NCBI RefSeq assembly: GCF_014695585.1 | Contig: NZ_JACJON010000010.1 | Coordinates: 26,659 to 90,658, forward strand | From: Microcoleus sp. FACHB-831 | GTDB taxonomy: Bacteria; Cyanobacteriota; Cyanobacteriia; Cyanobacteriales; FACHB-T130 | DNA length: 64,000 bases | Reading direction: 5' to 3' | Shown: positions 56,301-64,000 of the stretch, piece after piece | Position numbering within the stretch: the first letter of the stretch is position 1 | Layout: every line of letters begins with the position of its first letter | Made by a program: the position numbers and the translations under genes | Notes under the pieces: generated by a model | What the model saw: only the letters and a program-made list of their open reading frames with translations | Databases searched by the model: none | Told to the model about the DNA's origin: nothing

Positions 56301-56919
56301 CGCGACGACTCCACTGCCCTTCCATTTCCACAAGGGGAACGCGACCGTATCCCAAAGTCGCCAGTTTTTGGCTAAAAGAGTTTAAATCTACCGACTCACC
56401 TCGTTTTAGGGTGAGACAATAAGGGCGGAAAACCTCTGGCGGTGGAAGATGCGGTTGGAGCGATCGCTCTGTCGCCACAACCGCCATTCTAGATTTTGGA
56501 TTTTGAATTTTGGATTTTAGATTATTAGACTGCTCCTCAGATGGCGTAGCCTCTGGATGCTCGCCATTAGACCCCAATCCCAAATCGACCAAATCGGCGA
56601 GGACCTGCATTTGCCCCCAAGTCATCTCAGATTCAGGGTCATAAGGCTCGTAAGGGGACGACTCGGAAGTAGGGTAAAAATGCACGGTGTTCCAGCCCAT
56701 CGCTTCGAGCTGGGCAGCCCAACGTCCGGCTTCTTCCAAAGTGGCGCAAACAACAAACAAATTGCGTCCCTCAGTTTGGGCTAGGGCAGATGCCACCAGT
56801 CCTTTAGGGAGGCGGGAGATACCGTTGAGCAGTAAGAACCGGGAGCGGTTTAGCTTAGAGAGGAGTTCTGTAGTTAGCGCCGATCGCCCTAAGCCACGAA
56901 TAATAGAAGAAAAAGCCAT
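53377..56919 (-). CDS. mfd: transcription-repair coupling factor
   Basis: Mfd removes RNA polymerase stalled at DNA lesions and recruits UvrA. The 1180-residue protein has the UvrB-like N-terminal domains, the RNA polymerase-interacting CarD-like domain ([22 protein letters not shown]), and the translocase with Walker [20 protein letters not shown] ([14 protein letters not shown]), SATPIPRT and QLRGRVGR. The TRCF C-terminal domain is complete. An in-frame insert ([14 protein letters not shown], about residues 131-144) is written by a TTTTGGATTTTAGA-type repeat at 56488-56530 and looks like repeat invasion. Start is ATG 56919. Confidence 0.97.
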   Translation of the reverse strand: MAFSSIIRGLGRSALTTELLSKLNRSRFLLLNGISRLPKGLVASALAQTEGRNLFVVCATLEEAGRWAAQLEAMGWNTVHFYPTSESSPYEPYDPESEMTWGQMQVLADLVDLGLGSNGEHPEATPSEEQSNNLKSKIQNPKSRMAVVATERSLQPHLPPPEVFRPYCLTLKRGESVDLNSFSQKLATLGYGRVPLVEMEGQWSRRGDIIDVFPVAAELPVRLEWFGDELDQMREFDPSTQRSLDKIERLVLTPTNFSPIIRAALDETNPPPLAAEEEREETGVRRFLGLAFDKPASLLDYLPENTLIAIDEPDQCRAHSDRWVEHAEEQWQIVRGSSLIVDGDEELPKIHRSFDESLEQAFDFNRVDLSELVEEGKGINLASRSVPTTPHQFAKLADVLRKERDRNFSIFLVSAQPTRSVALLQEHDCPAQFVPNPRDYPAIDKLQIQHTPIAVKYSGLAELEGFILPTFRLVVVTDREFYGQHTLATHGYIRKRRRAASKQVDPNKLQAGDYVVHRNHGVGKFLKLESLTVNKETRDYLVVQYADGLLRVAADQVGSLSRFRSTEGKPPELNKMSGKAWEGTKNKVRKAIKKLAVDLLKLYAQRSQQQGFTYPADSPWQQELEDSFPYQPTPDQLKGTQDVKRDMESDRPMDRLVCGDVGFGKTEVAIRAIFKAVTAGKQVAFLAPTTILTQQHYHTLKERFSPYPIEVGLLNRFRSAEERRNIQKRLTTGELDVVVGTHQLLGKGINFRDLGLLVVDEEQRFGVNQKEKIKSLRAQVDVLTLSATPIPRTLYMALSGIREMSLITTPPPSRRPIKTHLAPYDPEAVRTAIRQELDRGGQVFYVVPRVDGIEETATKLREMIPSARLAIAHGQMDESELESTMLTFSNGEADILVCTTIIESGLDIPRVNTILIEDAQKFGLSQLYQLRGRVGRAGIQAHAWLFYPKNSRLQDAARQRLRAIQEFTQLGSGYQLAMRDMEIRGVGNLLGAEQSGQMDAIGFDLYMEMLEESIREIRGQEIPTVDDTQIDLNLTAFIPAEYIADLDQKMSAYRSIAAASSKQELANIAASLRDRYGDIPKPAQQLLRVVELKQLAKKLGFSRIKPEGKQHVILETPMEEPAWNLLKGNLPEHLHSRFVYSSGKVTVRGLGAVPADQQMDNLITWLGKMQGALPEPAMVS
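56488..56530. repeat. TTTTAGA/TTTTGGA-type repeat inside mfd
   Basis: Imperfect copies of the heptamer family seen upstream of hisS, here within the coding region of mfd, encoding the low-complexity stretch [10 protein letters not shown]. The length keeps the frame. Confidence 0.75.
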
Positions 56920-57221
56920 GAGTTAGATAAAATGCTTAACTCGTTCTGATAAAAAGCAGGAGTGTATGTCCCTACCTTCATAATTCTAGAAGGCTATTCG
57001 CATATGACCGTTCTAACGACAGATTTCTACTATAGACAAAATGTTACTTTCTCTATAGCTAGAAGTTTTTTGTCGGGCTTGCGAACGCTATTCGATGCAT
57101 AGCCGCAGGGGTTAGGTAGTTGGTGGACTCCCTAAACATCCCTGAAAACTTGAAGCTAGGAACGCAAAATCCACCTTTAGGTAACGTTAACCGCCGATAC
57201 CAGTCCCTTTAGTCCCTAATT
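56920..57221. other. divergent promoter region mfd / CNNM gene
   Basis: This 302-bp gap separates mfd (minus) from the CNNM-type gene (plus). I see no coding sequence and no clear operator. Confidence 0.5.
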
Positions 57222-58532
57222 ATGGAATTTCTCATTCTTTTACTACTGACCCTTGTTAACGCTCTTTTTGTTATGTCAGAACTGGCGATTGTCTCTTCGC
57301 GGAAGGTGCGGCTGCAACAGGATGCCAACAAGGATGCTAAGGCAAGGGCTGCTTTGGAACTGGCTAACGACCCGGATAAGTTCCTTCCCACAGTTCAGGT
57401 AGGGATAACACTCCTCATAATTGTGTCTGGTGCTTTCGGTGAAGGAACGATATCTCAGAAACTAGCACCCGTGTTAGCTCTTGTCCCCATAGAGCAAAGG
57501 TATAGAGAAGCGATCGCCTCCGGCGTCGCTATTTTGATCGTCACGTATGTCACCCTAATTATTGGCGAACTGGTACCCAAGCGGTTGGCATTAAACAACC
57601 CAGAACCAATTGCTGCGGCTGTCGCCATCCCCATGCAGATGTTCGCCCGCTTCGCTTCCCCCGTTGTTTATCTATTAAGCGCTTCTACTGATATGGTGGT
57701 CAGGCTCTTGGGTATTAAACCCTCCACAGAACCACCCGTCACACAAAACGAGATCTCGGACTTGATCGACCAAGCGACGGAGGCGGGAATCTTTGAAGAA
57801 GCCGAACACGATATGGTCGAGCAGGTGTTTCGCCTGGGGGATAGGCGAGTCAGCGCCTTGATGACGCCGCGACCAGATGTTGTTTGGCTTGACTTGGAAG
57901 ACTCAGCCGAGGAAAACAGAGAAAAAATGATTGACAGCGCCTATTCTCAGTTTCCCGTCTGTCAAGGCAGCCTTGATAATGTATTAGGCGTATTGCAAGT
58001 CACCGATTTGTTAGCTCGCAGTCTCACAGGTCAGCCGCTTGACCTGACAGTATCGTTGCGACAGCCATTATTTGTCCCTGAAAGCACGCGGGGATTAAAA
58101 GTTTTGGAGTTGTTTAAGCAAACTGGAACCCACATTGCCTTGGTCGTAGATGAGTACGGCGTCACTCAGGGATTGGTCACGCTCAACGACATCTTAATAG
58201 AAATTGTTGGTGATGTTCCCTCAGCTGATGAACAGCAAGATCGGCCAATCATAGATCGCGGCGATGGTTCTTATTACGTCGATGGAATGTTGTCTGTCGA
58301 GGAATTCTTCGAGCTGTTGAATATTGAAGAATTGCCCGAAGAGCAAAGAGGAAACTATCACACAACGGGCGGCTTTGTGATGACTCATTTGGGGCGCATC
58401 CCTGCTGCTGCCGATCGTTTTGAATGGATGGGCTGGTGTGTTGAGGTGGCGGATATGGATGGCAACCGAGTTGATAAAGTCTTGGTGATGCCGATTCCCA
58501 CACACTCAGGCGATCACCATTCGGCAAATTAA
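57222..58532 (+). CDS. CNNM/CorC-type (hemolysin family) membrane protein
   Basis: A 436-residue protein with an N-terminal CNNM transmembrane domain (helices at about 1-20, 65-85, 98-118 and 138-158; LVNALFVMSELAIVSSRKVRLQQ, TLIIGELVPKRLALNNPE). A cytoplasmic CBS pair follows (MTPRPDVVWLDLEDS and PVCQGSLDNVLGVLQVTDLL; ALVVDEYGVTQGLVTLNDILIEIVGD), and a CorC_HlyC domain at the C-terminus (DGSYYVDGMLSVEEFFELLN to EVADMDGNRVDKVLV). Proteins of this family transport Mg2+ or Co2+ or regulate such transport; the hemolysin name is historical. Confidence 0.92.
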   Translation: MEFLILLLLTLVNALFVMSELAIVSSRKVRLQQDANKDAKARAALELANDPDKFLPTVQVGITLLIIVSGAFGEGTISQKLAPVLALVPIEQRYREAIASGVAILIVTYVTLIIGELVPKRLALNNPEPIAAAVAIPMQMFARFASPVVYLLSASTDMVVRLLGIKPSTEPPVTQNEISDLIDQATEAGIFEEAEHDMVEQVFRLGDRRVSALMTPRPDVVWLDLEDSAEENREKMIDSAYSQFPVCQGSLDNVLGVLQVTDLLARSLTGQPLDLTVSLRQPLFVPESTRGLKVLELFKQTGTHIALVVDEYGVTQGLVTLNDILIEIVGDVPSADEQQDRPIIDRGDGSYYVDGMLSVEEFFELLNIEELPEEQRGNYHTTGGFVMTHLGRIPAAADRFEWMGWCVEVADMDGNRVDKVLVMPIPTHSGDHHSAN

Positions 58533-58817
58533 TAGATAACCCGTGCAAAATTTAATTTGCCTATAAACACTCTTTTGCAGGACAGTCTTTTAACTTTTGA
58601 CTTGCTTAATTGGCTGTTATGGGGTGAGGTGCTTAGGACGAAGCCTGTAGGGTAGTTCTCTTGAGCATCCCCCCTATCTACCAGCCGCGAAGCTTTTGTT
58701 TATGCCGCCTTTACAGTGCTTATAGCGAAATATTTTGCTTCCCTCTTAAGTTAGATTTTGTTAATCTTCTCTAAGTATAAAGTAGGAAGCAACAATTTCT
58801 GCTATGGAAGCATCGTT

Positions 58818-60509
58818 ATGGTTTTTAGCTCCTATGAGTTTATATTTTTATTTCTCCCCATCACACTTTTAATATTTTTTCAGATTGGCGGTCGAGGATA
58901 TTATCAAATTGCTAATGCTTGGCTCGTAGCCGCCTCAGTAATTTTTTACGCATGGTGGAACCCTGCTTATCTAGTAATAATGGTGGGTTCCATTTTATTT
59001 AACTATTTTATTGGATTAAGTATTAGCCGCTCTTCCCAATCTACACTTTTAGGCCTTACTAGAAAAAGCTTATTAACGTTGGGAATTATTGGAAATATCG
59101 CGTTGCTGGGATATTACAAATATACAAATTTTCTGCTTTCAACCACAAACAAACTGCTAGGAACATCGTTTAACTTACAGGACATCATCCTTCCCTTAGC
59201 AATTTCTTTCTTTACCTTTACACAAATTGCCTATCTAGTAGATGTCTATCGCCAAGAAGCCAAAGAGAATAATGCCGAAAGTAACAGCGTGTCAGCTCTT
59301 AGGGTACAAGAGTCGGGAGGTAGGGAAAGTTTTTCAACTGCTGCCACTATAAGCAATGTTGAAAGACCTAAGCCCTATAGCTTCTTAAACTACTGCCAAT
59401 TTATCACCTTCTTCCCCCACTTATTAGCTGGCCCTATCGTTCATCACAAAGAACTGATACCGCAATTTGAGAACAAGGCAATATACACAGCGAATATTGA
59501 AGATATCGCCGTAGGATTAACTATCTTTGCTAGCGGATTATTTAAAAAAGTAGTGTTTGCCGACAGCATTGCTGTCTATGCAATTCCAGTGTTTGAGGGA
59601 GCCGCAACGGGCGGTTCGCCGACATTTTTTGAGGCGTGGGGTGGAGCGATCGCCTACTCATTGCAGCTTTACTTTGACTTTTCCGGCTACTCAGATATGG
59701 CAATCGGTGCAGCGAGGATGTTTGGTATCAAATTCCCGCTTAACTTTAACTCCCCTTACAAATCTCTAAATATCATAGAATTTTGGCGACGGTGGCACGT
59801 TACTCTTTCCCACTTCCTGCGCGATTATCTCTACATTCCTCTGGGTGGAAATCGCAAGGGAAAACTACGACGCTATATTAATTTAACAATTACTATGCTG
59901 CTGGGTGGCCTTTGGCACGGCGCGGGATGGACTTTTGTATTATGGGGCGGGTTGCATGGAATTTACCTAGTAATCAATCATCAATGGCATGGGTTCCGGA
60001 AATCTCTAGGACACGATTTAAATAAAACTCGCTGGTGGAGTAGAGCATTATCTTGCCTGGTAACGTTTGCAGCTACAGTAGTTGCATGGGTTTTGTTTAG
60101 GGCAAAAAACATGACTGCTGCGATCGCTATCCTCAAGGGAATGGTAGGAGGTAATGGTATTGCTATTCCGGAGGCTATTGTTAATCAAGTAGCGCCAATT
60201 AAACCATCGTTAACGGCTCTAGGTGTAACTTTTCTCAATGAGGGCGGACAAACGATGATGTTGACTTATTTTTGGATATTGGCTCTTTTGTTTGTTGTTT
60301 GGTTTACCCCTAACACGCAGGAATGGTTGGAACGTTACAATCCCGCCCTAGATCATGTAGTAAAAACTCCTGGCTGTTGGAGCGATCGCTTTTGGCAAAA
60401 ACTTCAATGGCAACCCAATAAAATATGGTCTATTTGCGTGGGCGCGATTTTTGGGCTAGGAATAATCTATCTTGTTAGACCTACAGAATTTTTATATTTT
60501 AACTTTTAA
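58818..60509 (+). CDS. MBOAT-family membrane O-acyltransferase
   Basis: A polytopic acyltransferase of about 563 residues, AlgI/DltB type. The conserved His region is NSPYKSLNIIEFWRRWHVTLSHFLRDYLYIPLGGN followed by LLGGLWHGAGWTFVLWGGLHGIYL, with the catalytic His in WHGAGW. The N-terminus FSSYEFIFLFLPITLLIFF is typical. A low-complexity polar insert (KENNAESNSVSALRVQES) near residue 155 interrupts a loop. The next gene, one base after the stop, is an SGNH-like protein, the usual partner that passes acyl groups to a surface polymer. Start is ATG 58818; an upstream ATG at 58758 adds 20 unlikely residues. The substrate is probably an exopolysaccharide (inference). Confidence 0.9.
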   Translation: MVFSSYEFIFLFLPITLLIFFQIGGRGYYQIANAWLVAASVIFYAWWNPAYLVIMVGSILFNYFIGLSISRSSQSTLLGLTRKSLLTLGIIGNIALLGYYKYTNFLLSTTNKLLGTSFNLQDIILPLAISFFTFTQIAYLVDVYRQEAKENNAESNSVSALRVQESGGRESFSTAATISNVERPKPYSFLNYCQFITFFPHLLAGPIVHHKELIPQFENKAIYTANIEDIAVGLTIFASGLFKKVVFADSIAVYAIPVFEGAATGGSPTFFEAWGGAIAYSLQLYFDFSGYSDMAIGAARMFGIKFPLNFNSPYKSLNIIEFWRRWHVTLSHFLRDYLYIPLGGNRKGKLRRYINLTITMLLGGLWHGAGWTFVLWGGLHGIYLVINHQWHGFRKSLGHDLNKTRWWSRALSCLVTFAATVVAWVLFRAKNMTAAIAILKGMVGGNGIAIPEAIVNQVAPIKPSLTALGVTFLNEGGQTMMLTYFWILALLFVVWFTPNTQEWLERYNPALDHVVKTPGCWSDRFWQKLQWQPNKIWSICVGAIFGLGIIYLVRPTEFLYFNF

Positions 60510-60510
60510 T

Positions 60511-61578
60511 ATGAAAAATAATTATAAATCTTACATTAAGTTTTTGCTAATAATAGCAATTTCTTTAGTTTGCGTAGTTCAGTTAACATCAATTATTATA
60601 GATCCCTATAATGTATTCGGAATAACTAATTTTAATAAGCGAAATTTCCCCCCAAACACAAGATACTTAAAAATAGAATACCTAGCCAAAAAAAATGAAT
60701 ATAATGCTTTTATTTTAGGAAACTCTAGAGCATATTTTTATAATGTAAAATCTGCCAATCAATTATCTAATAATACCTATAATTATTATAATATGGCAGT
60801 GGTTAGAGAAACGGTAAAAGGTTTAAGGCGAAGAGTAGAATGGTTGGTTGCTAATAAAAAGGTAAAAAATTTAATTTTAGCCCTCGACTACGATTTAGTT
60901 TTAACCAAGATAAACCCTCTAGAATTATTAGTGCAGGATCATCCTAAAGTTACGGGTGAGTCGTTGAGAAGCTTTTATTTTAAATATAGTTTATTTCAGC
61001 CAACTAGCTTAATTAATTGCATTAAGGAAAATCTAAGAAAGGAGGAAGTATATGTATTTGATATATCTACAGGTCAAATTCAACTCCCGTACAATAACTA
61101 TTTAATGAATAAAGATCCAGAAAAGTATTTAAAGGAAAAATTTGTATATCCTATTAAAATAAAAGAAACAGTAAATGCTAACGAAAATGGAATTGAAGAA
61201 ATTAAAAAAATCGCGTATATTTTAGCTAAAAATAAGATAGACGTAACGGTTATAATAAACCCAAACAATCACCACAATTCGGGTAGGTGGGAGAGTGAAA
61301 GTTATACAAAATGGCTAAAAAGAATCGTAGAGATATTTGGTGAAGTATGGGATTTTTCAGGATTCAATTCAATTACTACAAATGACAGACTATATTATGA
61401 GCCGAACCATTTTAATAACTACGTTGGCGATTTAGTGTTGAGTAGAGTATTTAATAATAAAACTATAGTTAAGCAAATCCCAGAAGATTTTGGGTTTAGG
61501 ATAATCAAAGATAACCTAGATATTCATATGCAACGTATAAAAGAAGAATATAACCAATATTATCAAACGTATAAGTAA
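60511..61578 (+). CDS. SGNH-hydrolase-like protein coupled to the MBOAT gene
   Basis: A 355-residue protein. N-terminal transmembrane helix (YIKFLLIIAISLVCVVQLTSIII), then LGNSRAYFYN, which resembles the SGNH block I (Ser in NSR), and near the C-terminus YYEPNHFNNYVG, which fits the Asp/His-block position though an Asp is not obvious. Similar proteins (AlgX/AlgJ-like) transfer or remove acyl groups on surface polysaccharides. The gene starts one base after the MBOAT stop, so it is translationally coupled. It is markedly AT-rich with Lys/Asn/Ile-rich codons compared with neighbours, suggesting transfer. Confidence 0.7.
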   Translation: MKNNYKSYIKFLLIIAISLVCVVQLTSIIIDPYNVFGITNFNKRNFPPNTRYLKIEYLAKKNEYNAFILGNSRAYFYNVKSANQLSNNTYNYYNMAVVRETVKGLRRRVEWLVANKKVKNLILALDYDLVLTKINPLELLVQDHPKVTGESLRSFYFKYSLFQPTSLINCIKENLRKEEVYVFDISTGQIQLPYNNYLMNKDPEKYLKEKFVYPIKIKETVNANENGIEEIKKIAYILAKNKIDVTVIINPNNHHNSGRWESESYTKWLKRIVEIFGEVWDFSGFNSITTNDRLYYEPNHFNNYVGDLVLSRVFNNKTIVKQIPEDFGFRIIKDNLDIHMQRIKEEYNQYYQTYK

Positions 61579-61732
61579 ACAAAGCCAAAGCTAGTTCATA
61601 AGTAAAGAAAGCTAGTTATTTTTAAGGGTTAGAACGGCTGTAAGTACATCATCGCTCAAATGTAGGAATTGCAGATCGATTGGGAAAAGTCGATCGCGAT
61701 CGCCATAATTTATCTGATGCAGGGAGGCTGTC

Positions 61733-62413
61733 GTGGAGGAAGACCAAGAAGTATTAGAGATGGTGATTCATGCCATTGAACAAGAACCACTTCAGGAAGA
61801 CTACCGCGCAGTTAAACTGGTGACAAATGTTGGCGACATTGACTATCGCTACTACACAGCAGCAGGTGCTAAACGTGGTGCTATATTCGTCGGCGGCGCT
61901 GGCGGCGGTTGGGACACCCCGGCGAAAGGAGTGTTGTATCCCCAGCTTTGTCAGGAACTCAGAGGGGAAGCGATCGCCTGTCTCAGAATACGCTACCGTT
62001 ACCCGAACAGGCTTGAGGAATCAGTTCTGGATGTTCTAGCAGGTATCACCTTCCTGGAAAGCGAAGGAATTGAGGCGATCGCTTTACTCGGACACTCCTT
62101 TGGAGGTGCTGTTGTCATCTGCGCGGCTGCTATCTCTCAAAGCGTCCGCACTGTAGTCGCACTCTCCAGTCAAACCTACGGTGTCAAACCAGCATCGCAA
62201 CTAGCACCTAGATGCTCCCTATTACTGATTCACGGTACAAGCGATCGCGTGCTTCCAGCATCCTGTTCGCAGTATATCTACAGCATTGCTGGCGAACCCA
62301 AGCACTTAACCCTGTACAATGGTGCGGATCATTACCTGGATGAAGTTGCTAGCGAAGTGATACTTGAAGTGCGCCAGTGGATAGTAGATAAACTGAACGC
62401 GATCGCTCTTTAA
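61733..62413 (+). CDS. alpha/beta hydrolase
   Basis: A 226-residue serine hydrolase of the dienelactone-hydrolase-like type. Nucleophile elbow GHSFGG, acid motif region GTSDRVLPA (Asp) and the final His in NGADHYLDE complete the triad. The fold begins VKLVTNVGDIDYRYYTAAG, and the oxyanion region is VGGAGGGWDTPAKG. The start is GTG 61733, preceded by GGGAGG at a spacing of 5. The substrate is unknown. Confidence 0.88.
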   Translation: MEEDQEVLEMVIHAIEQEPLQEDYRAVKLVTNVGDIDYRYYTAAGAKRGAIFVGGAGGGWDTPAKGVLYPQLCQELRGEAIACLRIRYRYPNRLEESVLDVLAGITFLESEGIEAIALLGHSFGGAVVICAAAISQSVRTVVALSSQTYGVKPASQLAPRCSLLLIHGTSDRVLPASCSQYIYSIAGEPKHLTLYNGADHYLDEVASEVILEVRQWIVDKLNAIAL

Positions 62414-62483
62414 TTTCAACTAATAACTATTTGTCTACAGTATGCAGCTCTTCGACAAAGCCGAGCCAAACATTTGACAGTAA

Positions 62484-62669
62484 AAACTAACATACAACAG
62501 CCCTTCTATAGGTACTAAATCTAATCGCAGTGGCTATTGGTTGCGGTGGTGGGATGAAGCAGGACAAATGTTATTGTGGGGAACGGAACTATTGCAGCAA
62601 GAACGGCAACTGCGGGAGCGAATGGCAGCCAAAATAAGGGAGTTAGGAGGAAATCCAGATGAGGTTTGA
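62484..62669 (+). pseudogene. C-terminal remnant of a Uma2 (DUF820) family gene
   Basis: An open frame without a start codon, bounded upstream by TAA at 62481-62483. It reads GYWLRWWDEAGQMLLWGTELLQQERQLRERMAAKIRELGGNPDEV and ends at TGA 62667-62669. The RWWDEAG-LLWG segment followed by a coiled-coil tail ending AAKIRELGxNPDEV is typical of the C-terminus of cyanobacterial Uma2 (restriction-endonuclease-fold) proteins. The rest of the gene is missing. It is too short for most gene callers. Confidence 0.7.
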
Positions 62670-62674
62670 ATCCA

Positions 62675-63457
62675 ATGAAACGATACTTGCGCGTTTTGGG
62701 GTTATTTTGGAGTGCGGCGATCGCTGCGGAACTTGAATATAGAATAAATTTTGTGCTAGCAGCACTTAGCAGCTTGGGAAACCTTGCGGGAAGCTTATTT
62801 TCACTTTTCCTTTTTTACCGCACTGGCTACACTTTTCAAGGTTGGAAATGGGAAGAAGCTTTAATAGTACTGGGTGTTTTTACACTCCTTCAAGGCTTTT
62901 CTGCTACCTTCCTTAGTCCTAACTTAAACCGTATCGTCAGCCACGTCCAAGAAGGCACTTTAGATTTTGTACTCCTCAAACCTATAAGCAGCCAATTTTG
63001 GCTTTCCACGCGCACGGTTTCGCCTTGGGGTATGCCAGATTTAGCGTTTGGAGGAATATTAATTGGCTATGCTGGCGATCGCCTTGGTTTGAGTATAGGC
63101 GATTATTTATTAAGTACAGTTCCCATCGCGTTTGGATTGGCGACTCTATACTCGCTTTGGTTTATGCTGGGCGCTACTAGCATTTGGTTTGTCAAAATCT
63201 ATAACGTAACTGAGGTACTCAGAGGTTTGCTAGACGCTGGAAGATATCCTATGGTAGCGTATCCTGCTGCTTATAGATTCTTTTTTACCTTCGTGATTCC
63301 CGTCGCTTTTCTGACTACTATTCCCGCCGAAGCGATGCTTGGTAGAGGTGAATTAGGCTGGATAGTGGGTGCAGGAGGATTGGCGCTCGCGCTGGTATTC
63401 GCTTCGCGTTTATTTTGGCTATTTGCCTTACGCTTTTACACCAGCGCTTCTAGTTAA
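62675..63457 (+). CDS. ABC-2 type transporter permease
   Basis: A 260-residue integral membrane protein with six predicted helices, of the ABC-2/DUF990-like class. MKRYLRVLGLFWSAAIAAELEYRINFVLAALSSLGNLAGS at the N-terminus and VQEGTLDFVLLKPISSQFWLSTRTVS in the coupling loop are typical of the uncharacterised exporters in this family, which usually occur as a pair of permeases with one ATPase. Neither partner is seen here. Start is ATG 62675; TTG 62666 is an alternative. The Uma2 remnant lies immediately upstream. Confidence 0.85.
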   Translation: MKRYLRVLGLFWSAAIAAELEYRINFVLAALSSLGNLAGSLFSLFLFYRTGYTFQGWKWEEALIVLGVFTLLQGFSATFLSPNLNRIVSHVQEGTLDFVLLKPISSQFWLSTRTVSPWGMPDLAFGGILIGYAGDRLGLSIGDYLLSTVPIAFGLATLYSLWFMLGATSIWFVKIYNVTEVLRGLLDAGRYPMVAYPAAYRFFFTFVIPVAFLTTIPAEAMLGRGELGWIVGAGGLALALVFASRLFWLFALRFYTSASS

Positions 63458-63546
63458 AATTAACCGTTAGACAGACGACAAAACATCGTATTTTTGAAAT
63501 CAATTAAAGGGAAAGTCAAGCAAGAACGACGGAAGCGGGTTTAAAG

Positions 63547-64000
63547 ATGGAAACGAAACAACTGGGAAATACTGGTGTAACAATAAGCGCGATTGGGCTT
63601 GGTGGTATGCCAATGTCTTTAAGTAACAGACCCCCAGAATCGCAATCAATAGAAGTCATACACCGCGCCCTCGATCTCGGCGTCACTTTGATTGATACGG
63701 CTGACTCATATTGCAAGGATGAATCAGACAAACACCACAATGAAGAGTTAATTGCTAAGGCACTTCAGCAATATTCTGGTGATACGAGTCATGTAATTGT
63801 TGCCACAAAAGGTGGATTGATGCGTCCCAATGGTAGCTGGACGCGCAATGGCAATCCGAAGCATTTGCGGGAGACAATTCGCGCCAGCTTTAAGGCTTTG
63901 GGTGGCAATAAACCCATCGATGTTTGGCAGTACCACGCACCGGACACTAACTATACTATTGAAGAGTCGTTAGCACCTGCAAAGGAAGCAGTTGATGAGG
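63547..64000 (+). CDS. aldo/keto reductase, N-terminal part (runs off window)
   Basis: The first 151 codons of an NADPH-dependent aldo/keto reductase. METKQLGNTGVTISAIGLGGMP is the standard beginning; catalytic Asp and Tyr appear in LIDTADSYC (Asp and Tyr of the tetrad), Lys in IVATKGG, and the His position in YHAPDTNY. The stretch MRPNGSWTRNGNPKHLRE is typical of the AKR group called oxidoreductases of unknown substrate. The stop is outside the window. Confidence 0.92.
   Translation, partial: METKQLGNTGVTISAIGLGGMPMSLSNRPPESQSIEVIHRALDLGVTLIDTADSYCKDESDKHHNEELIAKALQQYSGDTSHVIVATKGGLMRPNGSWTRNGNPKHLRETIRASFKALGGNKPIDVWQYHAPDTNYTIEESLAPAKEAVDE

Overview
This window is chromosomal DNA from a photosynthetic cyanobacterium. 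It carries photosystem II genes (psbE-psbF-psbL-psbJ, psbO, the assembly factors rubA and ycf48), photosystem I psaI, the NDH-1 block ndhC-ndhK-ndhJ, a PII gene (glnB) with a matching NtcA box, a group 3 sigma factor of SigF type, heme oxygenase, and many copies of the palindrome GCGATCGC (HIP1). WD40/STAND proteins, several classes of short tandem repeats and REP-like palindromes point to a large-genome, probably filamentous, lineage. The genus cannot be named from the sequence alone. No rRNA, tRNA, prophage, complete insertion sequence or CRISPR array was seen.

Layout. 1-2959: the edge of a DNA-processing or defence locus on the minus strand: an SF2 helicase resembling the restriction helicase of dnd (phosphorothioation) systems, a 57-codon gene, and the N-terminal 400 codons of an SbcC/DndD-like ATPase that runs off the window. 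3214-7629: respiratory and photosystem genes (ndhCKJ; rubA-ycf48-psbEFLJ; psaI). 7807-16923: a repeat-rich 1250-residue protein, hisS, a small gene, a proline-rich lipoprotein, sigF and psbO. 17249-25568: a small cyanobacterial gene, a phosphohexomutase, rdgB, glnB, a coiled-coil membrane protein, thiD, a DUF4291-like gene broken by one amber codon, ftsZ and ftsQ. 26323-33199: a two-gene accessory module, a P-loop ATPase followed by a 1639-residue TPR/STAND-ATPase/14xWD40 protein. It is flanked by hairpins and a nested dyad with a CRP-like core.

33259-38810: an orphan MalK-type ABC ATPase, a type IV pilin-like gene and a pilin paralogue without a prepilin peptidase site, a rhodanese, a fatty-acid-hydroxylase-family enzyme, mtnA, and a glyoxalase-fold gene broken by one extra base. 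38819-47551: dxs, a histidine kinase, an HD hydrolase, a frameshifted REP-associated transposase surrounded by REP-like palindromes and a 13-copy octamer array, glcD, a beta carbonic anhydrase and miaA. 47705-58532: gyrB, ho1, a CobW-family GTPase, a cupin, a Mo-nitrogenase C-terminal-domain protein, mfd and a CNNM/CorC-type membrane protein. 58818-64000: an MBOAT O-acyltransferase paired with an AT-rich SGNH-like gene, an alpha/beta hydrolase, a Uma2 remnant, an ABC-2 permease and the start of an aldo/keto reductase.

Most of the window is ordinary cyanobacterial housekeeping. The accessory parts most worth attention are the STAND/ATPase module (26.3-33.2 kb), the helicase/SbcC-like edge (0-3 kb), the transposase with its REP-like elements (43.4-44.2 kb), and three genes each broken by a single base change. 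Family names come from recognising motifs by eye. No database search was run.
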